Source: Allodiplogaster sudhausi (lineage: Eukaryota; Nematoda; Chromadorea; Rhabditida; Diplogasteridae). From it: DNA of 64,000 nt. Location of the stretch: NCBI GenBank assembly GCA_945643635.1, contig CALZFC010000059.1, forward strand, positions 273,501 through 337,500, written 5' to 3'. Within the stretch, counting starts at the first letter, position 1, and each line of letters opens with the position of its first letter. This document shows positions 33,930 to 46,716 of the stretch, one piece after another. A model generated the notes under the pieces. It was not told the DNA's origin. It worked only from the letters and a program-made list of their open reading frames with translations, and ran no database searches. A program made the translations under genes and the position numbers.

Positions 33930-36900
33930 CACTCTCTAAGTCTCTTATGCAGTCTCATCGTCTTCTTCCAAGCCTGACGAATCGCCAACTTTAATCTGCC
34001 GGGATTAAGCCAAAAGCCACGCGCACCCTGTCTTAATTTGATTAGCCGTCCGGACGCATTCATTGGCAATGCGCTAGAGGCATCTTAAATCAGTCTCACC
34101 TCTTTGCTCTCTTTTTACTTCTCTATCTCTCTCCTTCTCTCCCATTCTCTCTATCTCTCTCTCCCTCTCTCTCTCTTTCTCTTCCATTCTTACTCTCTCT
34201 CTCTTCATCCTCTCCGATTCATTTCTCTCTCTTTCTCTCTCTGTATGACTCTCTCTCTTTCTCTTTCATCTTCTGTCCCCTTCCAGGTGCCGCTCCCTCC
34301 TCACTCTCCCCTGTCTCCACTATTTTCTCTCTTCCCTCTTCTTCCCTAAACATCCTTCTCTGTTATTCTCTCTTGCCCATTCCTCTCAACCACCGAAATA
34401 ATATTCTCTACGATTTGTGACGTTGAGGCACAAAAATTATTCTTTTTATGAAAGAGAGCATCCAGCAGGGTCTGTTTGTTTCTCTTGGCCCATGAAATGT
34501 GTGCATGCATCTTGGTAATAAACGGCCACTCTCCTAATGCGTCTCTCTTAGTGTTCTCTATCTCTCGTCTCTCTTCTCTTTCTCTGTTTCCTAGAAGTCT
34601 CTCTCAATCTGCCACATGCCTCGTACCCTCTTTCTCTCTCTCTATTATTTCAATTTCTCTCTTTCTCTATCTCTCTCTCTTTTTTTTTCTCTCTCTCTCA
34701 GGTGACCTTCTCTGAGCTGCCTCCCGAAAAGCGTAGCCTGCCGTCGGCGGGCGATGAGGACGAAGAGAGTGAAGGAACGCGAGGAAGTCGCGGTCAGTCT
34801 GAGGCAGAGTATCAGTGAAGACTACTAATATTCATCCTGACTGAATGGAGCACGAAACTCATCCATAGCGCATTTCAATTTTCCTGGCCATTCTAGTCGC
34901 GTCTCTCTAAATCGCATGCTCTCTCGCCCTTGTGTCAGGCAAAAAGGCGCGAATTCAAGAGTGACTTTTGGCGCTTTTGTTTAAATGACAACCTTACATT
35001 AGCGTAGTTCCAGAATAGATAAAAGTGGAATAAGATAGGTTCATTTAAAAGAAAAAAGCCGAATCACATTGATCTGACGACTATACTAGAGATGATGAAT
35101 TCAACAAGGACTATCACTCCCTTTATTTTTCATCAGTCCCTACTTCTTCGTTTTTTAAGGTCCAGATTTAAATTTTGAGTGAAGGCAACAAAGGAATTGA
35201 GGGAGTAGCTGCTGAAAAGCAAAGATCACCTGAATGTTTTGCGAATAATTTGACCGGTCTCCCTCCCCTCTCGGCAAATACCAACTAATTGGCTTTTTGC
35301 CTGGAATCTTTTCTTTGTGTGGATAGGTGCGCGCGTTCTAATAGTCATTAGCTCAGTGGACCGAGAAGTTTCTAGGACCGCTCCCCCCCCCTCCCCGTTA
35401 GTCCTCTTTTATTCCGTAGTCCTTCTTTCCATATTTCCATCCTCTTCGCTAATTCGCTCTTGCTTAGTCTAGACTCGGCTGCTGAACAAAATAGTCTCAA
35501 TCTAAATTAGGCTCAATTGAATTCGTTAAACAATTCGATAAGCGAATTCGTCATTCAATTCGATGACGAGTTCTGGGTGGATTGGTGTAGCTTTCATAGA
35601 TTGTTTCCGTGATGCGAAGTAGGGATGCTAAGAGATTTATGCGTAATGACAGTCGCGCTCTTTAGAAATATATTTATGAATAAATAAAATAATATATTTT
35701 GAAAAAAAATCCCTTTTCTTTTAATAGCCCTCTTCACCATTAAAGCTTCCTATTCAAAACCCCCCTTCATAAGATCAAGCTTCATTGCACTTTGAAACCG
35801 CTTAACAATCAAGCTGGACTTCACTTTTCGATCCCGCCGGCTCGAAAATGGTAATTCATACGAAAAGAAAAAAGAGCGCGAGGAAGCTTGTGAGAAATAG
35901 AGATGAAAAGGGGTTTGAAGCTTTGTCTTTATTTGATTTCTGCTTGCTGTCCTGTATCTTGGAGAGGGAAAGAGAGAGCGAGAGTGTGTGAGAGAGAGAG
36001 GGAGAGAGAGAGAGCAAGAGAGGTGGGTGAGAGAGTACGAGCAGTGGAGAGAGGAAGAAAGAGAGTGAGAGAGAAAGGTGTGACCGATGCGAATTGCCTT
36101 GCGAATGAGCTAGACGCCAGCGCAGAAAGCATGGCCATTCTTCCATGACAAACGAGATCACTCCGTGCATTTCGAGGTGGCGACGTGCGTTCGAGGCAGC
36201 TGGAGAAGAGAGAGCATGGCAGAGGAGGAGGGAGCGAGAGAAAGATAGTGATACGAGAGAGTAGGGAAGCTCGAGTTTGAGGGAGAGAAAAAGACAGAAG
36301 AGGTTCGGCGACATTCCCATGAAGGAAGTGAAGACAAAAAGCTCATAAAGACAAAGAAAGGAAGAATGGCGAAGTTGGACTTCATTGGATGGCAAAGGTT
36401 TCCGTTTCTTGCTGCTAAAAGAACGGTTCAAGTTAGAGAGAGATAGAGCGAGAGAAATTGGAAAAATGGAGACACGGTGAAAAGGCAAGGTATAAGAGAG
36501 ATGCAAATCTGTATGGCTTTCCACGCCTTTAAAAAAATCAAGCATGACATTTTTTACCACTTACTAAAATTTGACAGAATAGATAATTGATCAATGTTGG
36601 TTGCCTAAAGAAAGAGCATCCAACCTTACAAGTTTCCATCCCAATGGTGAATGGAGATGAGACGCTAAAGCTAAATCAGGCTGACCATGAGCGATTCTTT
36701 TTGTTCGTGGCGTTTGAGGCCGAGGCGTACTTTTACGGCAGCTGTAGCTGGCTACTTCAATAGATTTATGATCGTGAAACTTATGGTTAGGATCCCGAGA
36801 GATTCACTGTACTTCCATGGATAAACGAGTTCGAAGGCCGGACTCGCGCAAAAAAAAGATGGAATTAAGAATTACGGCCAAATAACGCCGCTTACCAGAT

Positions 36901-37725
36901 CGCGATTTGATTACCCCGAGCGGGTGACGGCCATTCTTGATTCCATTGTGCGTTCCAAGCTGATCTTAATGACCACTCGAGGGCCGTAGATTTCCTTTTA
37001 ACATCATTTTTTGGTTTTTTATACTCATTAAAAAATTAAGTATACTTTTTATTTAATAAAATCTTATTTTGCGCTGAATAATTCAAATAAATTTACACAT
37101 GTAAGAGGAAAGAAGAAGAAAAAACAACCCAGAAGTTGCAAAAATACAGGTTCGAGGGGCCGCCGGCTGCTGGCCGCACTGCGTGGCGTTACCACCATGA
37201 CCGTCGCGCTGCTTGTGATTGTATTCATCGCTTTCTTTGCCGTACAGGTAACACTTCTCTCTCTCTCTCTCGTCTCTCTCTCATTCACTCTCTCTCTCTC
37301 TCTCTCTCGTCTCTCCCTATCACTCTCTCTCTCTCTCGTCTCTCTCTCTCTCGTCTCTCCCTATCACTCTCTCTCTCGTCTCTCTCTCTCACATCTCTCC
37401 CTATCACTCTCTCTCTTGTCTCTCTCTCCCTATCACTCTCTCTCTCGTATCTCTCTCTCGTCTGTCCCTATCTCTCTCTCTTCTCTCTCACTTCTCTCTC
37501 CCATTCTCTGTCTCTCGCTTCCCAAGCACTCCTTTCATCGCCCCTATTCCTATCTTCCATTTTAGCTTCATTTTCTTTACCAAAAATTGTCAACTTAAAA
37601 ATTTTTATTCATTAGAATATTACCTATATTTTCATACAATGAATATGTACTAGATATAAAAGAAAAAAACTTCTTCCTTGCAGAGCTTCAACCACAGTCG
37701 CTCGCGCGAACCTGCTTCTCGTTGA
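32346..37725 (+). CDS. Small membrane protein with PPxY and RVxF-type motifs, 207 residues
   Basis: Exons 32346-32509, 32980-33060, 33146-33238, 33460-33514, 34702-34792, 37150-37247, 37684-37725 join in phase. The ATG follows an acceptor-like TTGTCTAG by three bases, fitting trans-splicing. The first 110 residues are Ala-, Ser- and Thr-rich and disordered-looking. APPSYAPPSPP contains PPSY, a WW-domain ligand. LDVTELEATLAERVRRKVTF is a short helix ending in RKVTF, which fits the RVxF docking motif of protein phosphatase 1, followed by an acidic block (GDEDEESEG). TTMTVALLVIVFIAFFAVQ is a single membrane segment near the C-terminus, followed by 13 residues, so the bulk is probably cytosolic. 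I do not recognise the family. Motif functions are inferred from short patterns only. The two longest introns (1.2 and 2.4 kb) hold CT tracts and a dispersed repeat. Confidence 0.7.
34895..34985 (+). repeat. Dispersed CAGGCAAAAAGG repeat, copy 4
   Basis: This is one of the best preserved copies: GTCTCTCTAAATCGCATGC, CTCTCGCCCTTGTGT, CAGGCAAAAAGGCGCGAATT, CAAGAGTG and TTTTGGC in order; homology continues upstream to about 34845 (CGCATTTCAATTTTCCTGG). It lies in the 2.4-kb intron of the small membrane protein gene, in the sense orientation. Confidence 0.85.
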
Positions 37726-40404
37726 TTAGAACGAATCAACACTCCGTATCACCTTTTTTACACTTTTGATTAACAATATGTCCAGTTTGAGAGAAAACAG
37801 AGAGAAAGAGAGGGAGAGTGAAAGATTTGGAGGAATAAGTTAAGTCTTGTGAGCGTGAAAGGATGAGTAATACATATAAGAGAAAACATAATTGATGACG
37901 GAGAGAGAGAGAAAGTGGCAATGAAAAAAAAATGAAGACCACTTATCACTACATAGTAATTGTTTAAAGTGCTTGAACAACTTTTGTCGCGGTAAATTCT
38001 GTGATTATTCAGAAATGGCCAATTTATTTAATATTAATAATATTATATTTGACTCATCTGTGCAATTTATTGGACAAAATGCCGCCTTTTTATGTCCGAA
38101 TTGTTATTTTTTTTTAAATATCATGCTATGAGAGATTGCAGTCGTCCGCGTTTATCATTAATGTTGAAGAGAGATTTCCTCGTGGCTTATTCACTTTAAT
38201 CCTGCCGGGTTCAGCTCAGTTCCATTGTCCATTCTTTCGTCTTGCTATCGTAATGATAAAAGATTCCTAAACATTCCTGTGAGCATCTTACATATATTAA
38301 TATGAACATACATCAATCAGTTCAATCTTATGTGTAGTATGATGAACCTATTCGTGAAATGAATATCCCAGAGGAAACGCCCTTTTAATGGCCGAACGAA
38401 TAAAAGAGAGAGTGAGAGTGATAAGGGGAACAGAGATGGGGGAGTGGAATAAAAGAGAGAGAGAAGGAGAGAAGAAAAGATTCAAAAAAGAGATAAGTAG
38501 AGAGAGAGAGAGAGAAGGGAGAGAGAAAGAGAAAGAATGAGAGAGAGAAAGAAAGAGAAGCAAGGGAAACGAGAGTGAGTATGACCGAACAGCTTTCACA
38601 TTTCCTTATCCCCCTCAAGCAGTTCAAGGCCGTGTCAAACTTTCGCTTTTTTTCTCGTCGCTTTTCCCACGATACCCATTCCGAGATCTTACATCTTTTT
38701 TCACTCAATGCTCCGCTATCCCCTTTATTGCGTCTGTTGCTGTCTCCCTCTCTCTTTATCTTACACTCTCTGTCGCCTGTCTCTCTCTCTCTATCTCTCT
38801 ATCTCCTTCTCTCTCTCTCTCTTTCACTTTCCCTCTCCCATTTTTATCCTTTCCTCACCTAATTGATAACTCGATGTTCTGAAGCGCTTTCTTCCATACC
38901 CGCTTCTCCCGTCACCTTGACTTGCCTTAACTTTTATCCCTTTCACTTTTCACTCTCTCTCCCCTTCTTTCTCTGTCTATTTCTTTCTCACTCCCTGACT
39001 TTCTCGGTCTATCCTTCTCACTGTAATCTATAACAACTTCGCTCTCTCCTTCTCATTCTCGTGATACGCTGATAGAATCATTGGTTGGCTTATTGCTCAG
39101 TGACCAAAGACCGATGTTGTCTATGTTGTTTTGCGTGATTTATGCTAGTTCACTAGCTAGAAGACTGCATTCGAGTCAAGCACGATTGCTTTATTTTAGT
39201 TTTTTAGCTATAGAAAAATTTCTTAAAACTGCTACAGATTGTAGATAATTCTTGTATTTATCAACGAGCCGAGTTCATCTACCAATTTCATTGTTTTCTT
39301 AGAGGAGGTGGTATCTAAATAAAACGTGTGATTAATGGTTATGACATTTTTCTTATCGTCTGCAGATCTTTCCCTATGCTTCTTAATCTCTGCTGTATCG
39401 CCGACTCTTCTGCCTTGGTAGTGACTCTCAAGGAAACTCGAATTAGCCGAGGCATTCACCTGCCAGAGAAGGAGGTGTTCGAGAGTCTAAATCTTCGTCA
39501 ATAGCACCCATTTCACCTTTGCGCGTCCACTTGAAGGTCCACGAATCTTAACCCTGATTTTTTCCTCGAGTCTCTCTTCAAAAAACACATGCTCTTCCGC
39601 ACTTTGGCCAGTCTAAAAGGAGCGATTTCAAGATTGAGTTTTGGTTCCTTTGATCTACATATACATATGTATGTGTGAAATGTTTTATTTTTGTGTGTCA
39701 CCTGCTATTGTTGCATGTCTTCTTCACAACATGAAATCGGGATCGGTTTTTGTTAGTCTCTTTTTACGTCAATAACTGTGGAAACTGTAGCCAAAGCGAA
39801 AATCGGATACAAGATGTGTGTATGCACATATATATTCAAAAACCTCTGTACTTTCTACATTTCTCGTACGGAAAGGTTCGCGCTATACATAAATCGCTGG
39901 ATTACCACTCATTTATGCAGTTCTTCGGAAACAAAATGGAACAAAAGGAGGACAATCTTCTAATTCAGTGTGGAGTGGGGTGAGAAAAGGATTGAGAGTT
40001 AGAATGGGCAAACGCATGAAGTTCCCTTGTTTTGCTAATTTTTTTTACTCTGCTTATCTTTCTCAATTTTGTTCAGAAATTAATGCAATTCAGACTGGAA
40101 ACTCTTTATCGTGATTCTCTGCTAACTTCTTTACTTTTGTTTTGTACTAACCATAAATTAATTTTTTCGTGCAGTGGAGCAAGATGAGCATAAAACTATG
40201 TATGCTTTATATTCTATTGTCCAGTTTTTTCTCATCTTCCTTCCTTTTTTTGTACCTGTTTTCTGTCTGTTTCTTGTTTCATAAGCACACCTGGCTTTCC
40301 GCTACTTCTTAATTGATGCTCTTGCATTTACCGGTCTTGCTCTCTCCGACCAACACGTAGTCACACTTTTCACGCGTTGTACGACAAGAAAGCAATGTTT
40401 TAAC

Positions 40405-40458
<54 letters not shown>

Positions 40459-40779
40459 ACGAGAAAGACAAAGAGAGCGAAAGTGAGAGTCCTGCGAAAT
40501 AGTGAGTGAGAAACAGAACGCGAGAGTGAGAGAGAGAGAGGGGGAGAGATGTAGTGTTGTAAACAGGAATATCTCTCAAAATTCAAGCCCAAGGCGACAT
40601 CCTGTAAGAAGCATAATAGTGAAAGAACAGGTAGGATTAAAGTGTTGCTTGCTGCTCGAAGTTCACCCTGACAATTGTGAGCTGATCAAGCGAGCTTCGT
40701 TCTTTTTGTCCTTTTCTTCCCTTCTTCTCTCTTTCTGTTCTTTTCCTTCTCTCTCTCTCTATCTCTCTCTCTTTCTTTG

Positions 40780-40823
<44 letters not shown>

Positions 40824-41304
40824 CTCCCTCCATCTATGCTAGTTCCCTTTTCCTTTTTCCGCCCGACGCGTCGTTCAGACAGAAAAAAGAGAGAGAAAGT
40901 GTGAGAGAGCGGAGTTCTCGAGATGGATAGAGAATAAGTTGCTTGATGAGTAAAAGAGGGCGATAGATTGTGGACGATGATAGCCCTTTGCATCCCTCTG
41001 CCTCCGAATTTTTCTCTTCCCGCACTATTTCGATCACTTTCTACTTATCAGAGGTCTCTGTTATCTCCAGCTCCTAAACCATTACATTCTCGCCTCTCGC
41101 TACCTCTCTTTCTTACTATCCTTCCTCAAATCACTTTTCTCTTCACTTACAACAGGTCACTCTCACGGTGGTCACTTTCACTCTCTCTCTCTCTCGCTCT
41201 CTCTCTCTCTTTCTCTCGCTCTTTCCCTTTGTCACTCTATTTCTCTCCCCTCAGTTTCTCTCTATCATTTACACCCTTTCTCTCACTCTCTCTTCCATTT
41301 TCTC

Positions 41305-41345
<41 letters not shown>

Positions 41346-41677
41346 GTCTGTCTTCGCCCTCCCTATCTTTCTTTCACTACCTTTATCTCCCTCTCGAATT
41401 AGTTCTGCTTCCATCTGCATGTCCAGCTTTTTCTCGCAGCTCAATTTTTGTTAAAGACTCTTTGTCTCAGAGCTCTCCATATCTCTTCTCTATCATTTTT
41501 CTAATCTCACCAGTTTTTCTTCGCATTGCCTGTCCACTCGGATATTTCCTCGCATTCGCTCTCTTTGTCTCCCCTTTGTCGCTATCTCTCTCTGCCTCTC
41601 CCGCTCTGTCTCTCTGTCTCTCTGTCTCTCTCTCGCTCTGTCACTCTGTCTCTCTCTCTTCCTCTTTCTCTGTTTTC

Positions 41678-41723
<46 letters not shown>

Positions 41724-41816
41724 ATCTATTTGAGTCTTTCTCACTGTCTCTCTTTCACTTTGGCTCTCCTCCCTTCTCTCTTTCTCCTCTCTCTCTCTGT
41801 TTCTCTCTCTCCTCCT

Positions 41817-41865
<49 letters not shown>

Positions 41866-42001
41866 GCCTGCCCAATTGCTAGGATGCGCCGACTCTTCCT
41901 GGTGCCTTATCAGTTGGCTCTCGCTCGCTTGCCACGCCCCCTCCGGCCTCTCATTAAATCATCTGTGTGCCCTCCCTCTGTGACACATCCCCCTCCTTCC
42001 A
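37726..42001. other. Intergenic stretch with CT/GA tracts and one dispersed repeat
   Basis: No supported gene lies between the small membrane protein gene and the MLT-10-type gene. GA tracts occur near 38400-38570 and 40408-40460; CT tracts at about 40740-40825, 41175-41345 and 41560-41870. A diverged dispersed-repeat copy lies at 39570-39655. A minus-strand open frame at 39232-39459 has ordinary composition but no splice or motif support. Confidence 0.55.
39570..39655 (+). repeat. Dispersed CAGGCAAAAAGG repeat, copy 5 (diverged)
   Basis: GAGTCTCTCTTC, ACACATGCTCTTCCGC, TTGGCCAGTCTAAAAGGAGC, GATTTCAAGATTGAG and TTTTGGTTCCTTT follow the same order as the other copies with more substitutions. 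Confidence 0.65.
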
Positions 42002-42029
42002 GAGAGTGTTCCCCTTGCTCTCCCTGCCG

Positions 42030-45000
42030 ATGCCTCTCACGACATCGGCAATGCTTCGGGCAGCAACAGGCGTTCTCCTCATCGGTATGGTCTTCTCTCT
42101 CTCTCTCTTTCTCTCTCTCTTAGCTAAAATAGCCCCAATAATAGCATCTCCCACAATTATTACAGTAATTAAACTATGAGATCCAAAGAATTCAAAGGGC
42201 ATTTACCATCTTTTCCTAGTTCAAGTGTGCCAGTTGAGAGCCATTCCCTTGATTCCCTCCCTGCCCATTGCCAGTCTCTCTCTCGCCATGCACGGCGCGT
42301 GTGGTGGACGTCGCGGGTCGTCCTTCTGACGACGGCAAGGCCACCGTGATCGACCTGAATGAGACGCACTCCCTCGAACTGCTGCAGCACTGGCTCGACC
42401 AGGCTCTCTCCGGCTTCATGGCCGCTGTCGCCACTAAGAAGTTTGTTTTTTCCTTTTAATTCATACCGCTTTATCTCTCACTCTTTCATGATCTTCCTTT
42501 ATTCTGCCAATTAAGAAAGGAAATTTTTTGATGTTAAACATGTCAAATTGTCTCAAATGCTTCGGGAGCATTCTCTTCTTTCCCTGAATACGAAAACTGC
42601 GAGTTCTAGACGACCTTTCGATGATAGAGCAACATTAACTGTTGTTGTAAAAAAACAACAACTCTTCTTTGTTATTGCCTTTCTGTCTTTCTGCATTTTT
42701 TTCAATTTCTACGCTGGTTTTAAGCTTTTTCTTTTTTCGCTCGGTTTTCACAGTTCCTTTATTGCTGTCTATTCTCTCACTTTCTATTCTCTCACTTCTC
42801 TCTCTCTCTTTCTCTCTTTGTATCGCGCTCTCGATCTTCATGCATTCAATCATGCTCTCAATCGCTGAAAGTGCAATTGATAAATGCGCGCAACCCTGTC
42901 CTGTGATAGGCGTGAAGATAATGATGGTTTATCTAAGCTTGATCTGTCTGCGATTTCTTTTTTTGCCCTCGCTCCGCTTTGCGCTTTAAGACTGACTAAA
43001 TAGATGGTGACTCTGAAAGAACTTCCGAGCCTTTTTCTATTCACTCAACCTATGCGCTATTAGCATATGTGTTACAGGTGCAGATGACTGTTTGTTAATA
43101 TTTGTATGCTTATTTTATGCTGCTCGCGAGGTCCGTAATGGTCACTGTAAGTCCATTTGCGCCACAAGTTACAAACAAAAAAAAGTGGAGAAAAAAATGA
43201 TAAAGCTGAATTTTTATGAAAAAAATTATGAACATTTTTGTGCCATCTTTTTTTTTTAAATATTTGTGTCGAAGTTGTGAATTCTTTCAATTAGGGGCAT
43301 GCGTTAGCATCTAATTGCGTTATGGAAGAATTGTGTTAGATATTGCATTAGATAGAGGGAGGGAGGGATTGAAGAAGGGGGGGGGGGTTAGGCATGCGTC
43401 AGCCACTCAATAATGTGCCAATCCATTGCATGGACAGCGGCTGGATGATAAGAGACCATAAATCATCGAGATAGCGGAAAAGCGAAACGCGAAGAACAAC
43501 GGGTAACGGTCTGCTGTTAATGAGTCATGGCGGTGCAAAAATAATAATACAACTGTTCATTATAATTCATTGCTCATAGTAATCACGATTGCTTTGCACC
43601 CAGTGCTCAGCAGCAAGCTATCGTGATTACTATTCGCAATAAATCATAATAAATATTTTACTTCAACAACTTCGTTGTCTTGCAAAATATAACATTGGAC
43701 ACGCTGAAAAAGCTGTACATATGATAACAACATTGTAATTTGAAAAGAGTAAAGAAACGAAATTGTCTTATTCCATGAAGATAATTTAATGCAGAATCAG
43801 TGAATAAGCATTGCAGGATAAATAACGTGAATAACGCGACGAGAGAGGCACATGAACAGTGCTCGAAAGCGGCAAAGGACGTGCCGGTCAGCCATTTCAT
43901 GAAATTGTTTTTAAAAAAAAAGTTTTTTTTTCGCATTGTTCTTTTCTCTGTTTCTAATTTCTAAAAAAAAACTGTTTTCAAGTCAGATATAGATATATTT
44001 ACATTTTCCTTACTTGATCAATGATTTAAATCATTGAAAAAAAATAAAACGAAACAAAAAATAAGAATTGAGGCCCACGCCGAATGCGTGGTGCGGCTAC
44101 TGGACGCGGAGAAGATCTTCATGGCTCGCCAGGCGAAGAAGGATCACACCATGAAGAAACATTCAAGGAAGCACAGTTAGTCATTTCAATATCTATATGT
44201 ATACTAGAGTATATATTGTATACATTATTATAGTATAAACAATTATGCATTTTTGCTTCGCCGTATGATTTAGTGACAAATTGATTTCCACGTTCCATAG
44301 AAGTCCCATTCGCTTTATATATCTTGCAAAATATTGTCTGAACTGTGCTGATTGTGTCTTCTCCTCTCTCTCTCTCGCTTCCTATTTCTGTGAGTGAATT
44401 TTGATTCCGAAAGCTGTTTTTCTCAAAAAAAAAAATAATGGCTGAGGAATGTGAACATGGCCATTGCGAGTCGTTCGAATTAGTTGCTTAATTTTGTCGG
44501 GCCGCCCGATTGCATGTCTGCTTGCTCGAAAACAGGGCTTGGATTGGAGAGAGAAGTGGCCACCCTTTGTTGAGACAGTCAAGGCGCGTGCCGGATCAGT
44601 CAATTATCCCCCCTCCCCCCTTTTCTCGCCGGCGCCTTCGTCGACTGTTGTCGCTGTCGATTAGGTGTCCTTTGGCCTCTCTTTTCCTTCTCTCTCTATC
44701 TCCTTCCCTCTCTACCTCTCTCTCGCTCACTTTCTCTCTTTTCTGAGCTAATCTCTCTCTCTTCTCTCTTCACTCTCTGCAATTAATTTACACTTTCTCA
44801 CCTTCAATCTGGCTGCCTTTCCATGTTGTTCGATTCATCTAGTCGAACTCTCTCTTTCTCTCTCTCTCTCTATCTATCTCTGTCTCTCCCTCTGTCTGTC
44901 TGTCTCTCTCTCTCTCTTTCTCTCATTATGTCAAGATTCTTCTTAATCCACATTACGTTGTCTCTCTTCCTCGAATTTTTCTTCTCTAGCATTCTTTCTT

Positions 45001-46677
45001 TCTCTATGACTCAAAATTTGCCAGCCGCCTATTCCAGTTCATTCTAATTTTGAGCATCTTCGAAAAGGTTCTCATCGTCAACGTAATCAACCGGTAGCTT
45101 CTTGAAAAAGTGATTGGAATTTTGTCAAAGAAAGCGAATAACATTTGAATTATGTCCGAGACATGTATAGTTACTAAAAATTGGGAAAATATTCAGGTTT
45201 ATCGGGAGCCAAAAAGAATTTTTAAACGTCTTCTACACGTGGGATGCTGAAATTGAATACAAAACATTCATTTCAGCATCCCACACGCAGAAGACGTCCA
45301 TGTCAACATTTGCGTTTCAAAAAACGAAAGGTAATTTGATCGAGAATTATCTGCGGTAGTTATATGTCCCAAAATAAAATAAATAAATAAGCATACTCTG
45401 ACAGCTCCCTGAAAATCACAAGCTCTCCTTTATTTGCACTTCACATTTATTGAGACTTTATTGTTATCTTTGTAATTGGAAACAATAATTTGGAAGAAGT
45501 TGTAGCGAAATTTATTCGTCGCCCTCGCTCTTAAACAATATGTTAGCACTGTACACGCTGAAATCAAACACGACCTGTGCCACTATTGTACTTTGTAAAG
45601 AAATAATTATCTTCACACTTATAACAGATTACATGAAACGTTTATTCTTACAATTATAAAAGATCATTGAAATTATAGTCAAAACAATTTAATATAATGA
45701 CAATCTTTTCCTTTCCGCAGCTCACAGACGGAAGCCGAAGCCAGCGACTGCCACCTCAGCCGCCGTCCTTCCGCACGACATGCCCGTCGCCACGTCGACC
45801 ATGCTCGCCTTCGTGGACGCGCAGAAGAGGCTGCAGCAGAAGGCCAAGCAGCAGCAGCATCGGAGACGGCAGCAAGCTGTCGACGAAGACGAAGGCAGTT
45901 TTTTGCGAATAAAATGACGAATTAAAAAGTAGATTGTAAGAAACTGTAAAGTAATATTCACTTGAAAAATAATAAAACAAACTGCTTATTCGTTACGGAA
46001 GGCAAAATATTAACACTAGTTCTATGTATATAAACCTCTTAAAGGAGCCATAAGTCACTCAATGATGAACCTTTTTGTCAGATTGAAGAGTGAGAGAGAA
46101 TGCGGTGCGGTTTCAGGAAAATTGAAATAGATTATTGAGTACGCTTGGTGAGATTAATTAATTACAGAATGGGTCGGTGGCTTCAAGCAAGTCCGCCGTG
46201 CCCGGCGCTCCGTCGTGACCAAGGTACATTCAGGGCTCGTTTAAAGGAGCCAAAAACTCATTCTTGAATTCGCGCCCTTTTGCCGGACACATGAGCGAGA
46301 GAGGGTGTGCTTTTAGAGAGACGCAACGGCGAGGCTCATGAAAATTCAAGTAGATTACGTTTGAGTTTCCAGCTTCTTTCACAAGCCGGGTTGATTAATG
46401 AAGAAAACGTTTTCAATATCCGGTTTATTTTATGTCTTTTTTATGTCGTTGTCACTGACGAAGTGCGCTCAGGCGATATTATCCCAATGTAAGGACAGAT
46501 CGGGTTCATGTGGCCATGTGGTGTGACGGAGATCCATGAGTGGTGGAGAAAAGATAATAAAAAGGCAAGGCGGTAAGCGGTGGAAAATGCGGAAAGCAAG
46601 GAAACGAAGAGAAACGAAAACAAGTGCAGCCATTAATCAACTGTCTCTCTCTCTCTATCTCTCTGTCTTCTCTCTCA

Positions 46678-46716
<39 letters not shown>

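Noticed and set aside
39232..39459. A minus-strand frame of 75 codons with ordinary composition
   Set aside because: It has no recognisable motif, no splice partners and a start in a non-conserved context; it could be chance in AT-rich DNA.
41168..41983. A 271-codon open frame on the plus strand
   Set aside because: It is composed almost entirely of Ser/Leu/Phe from CT repeats and is crossed by the upstream flank of the mlt-10-type gene.
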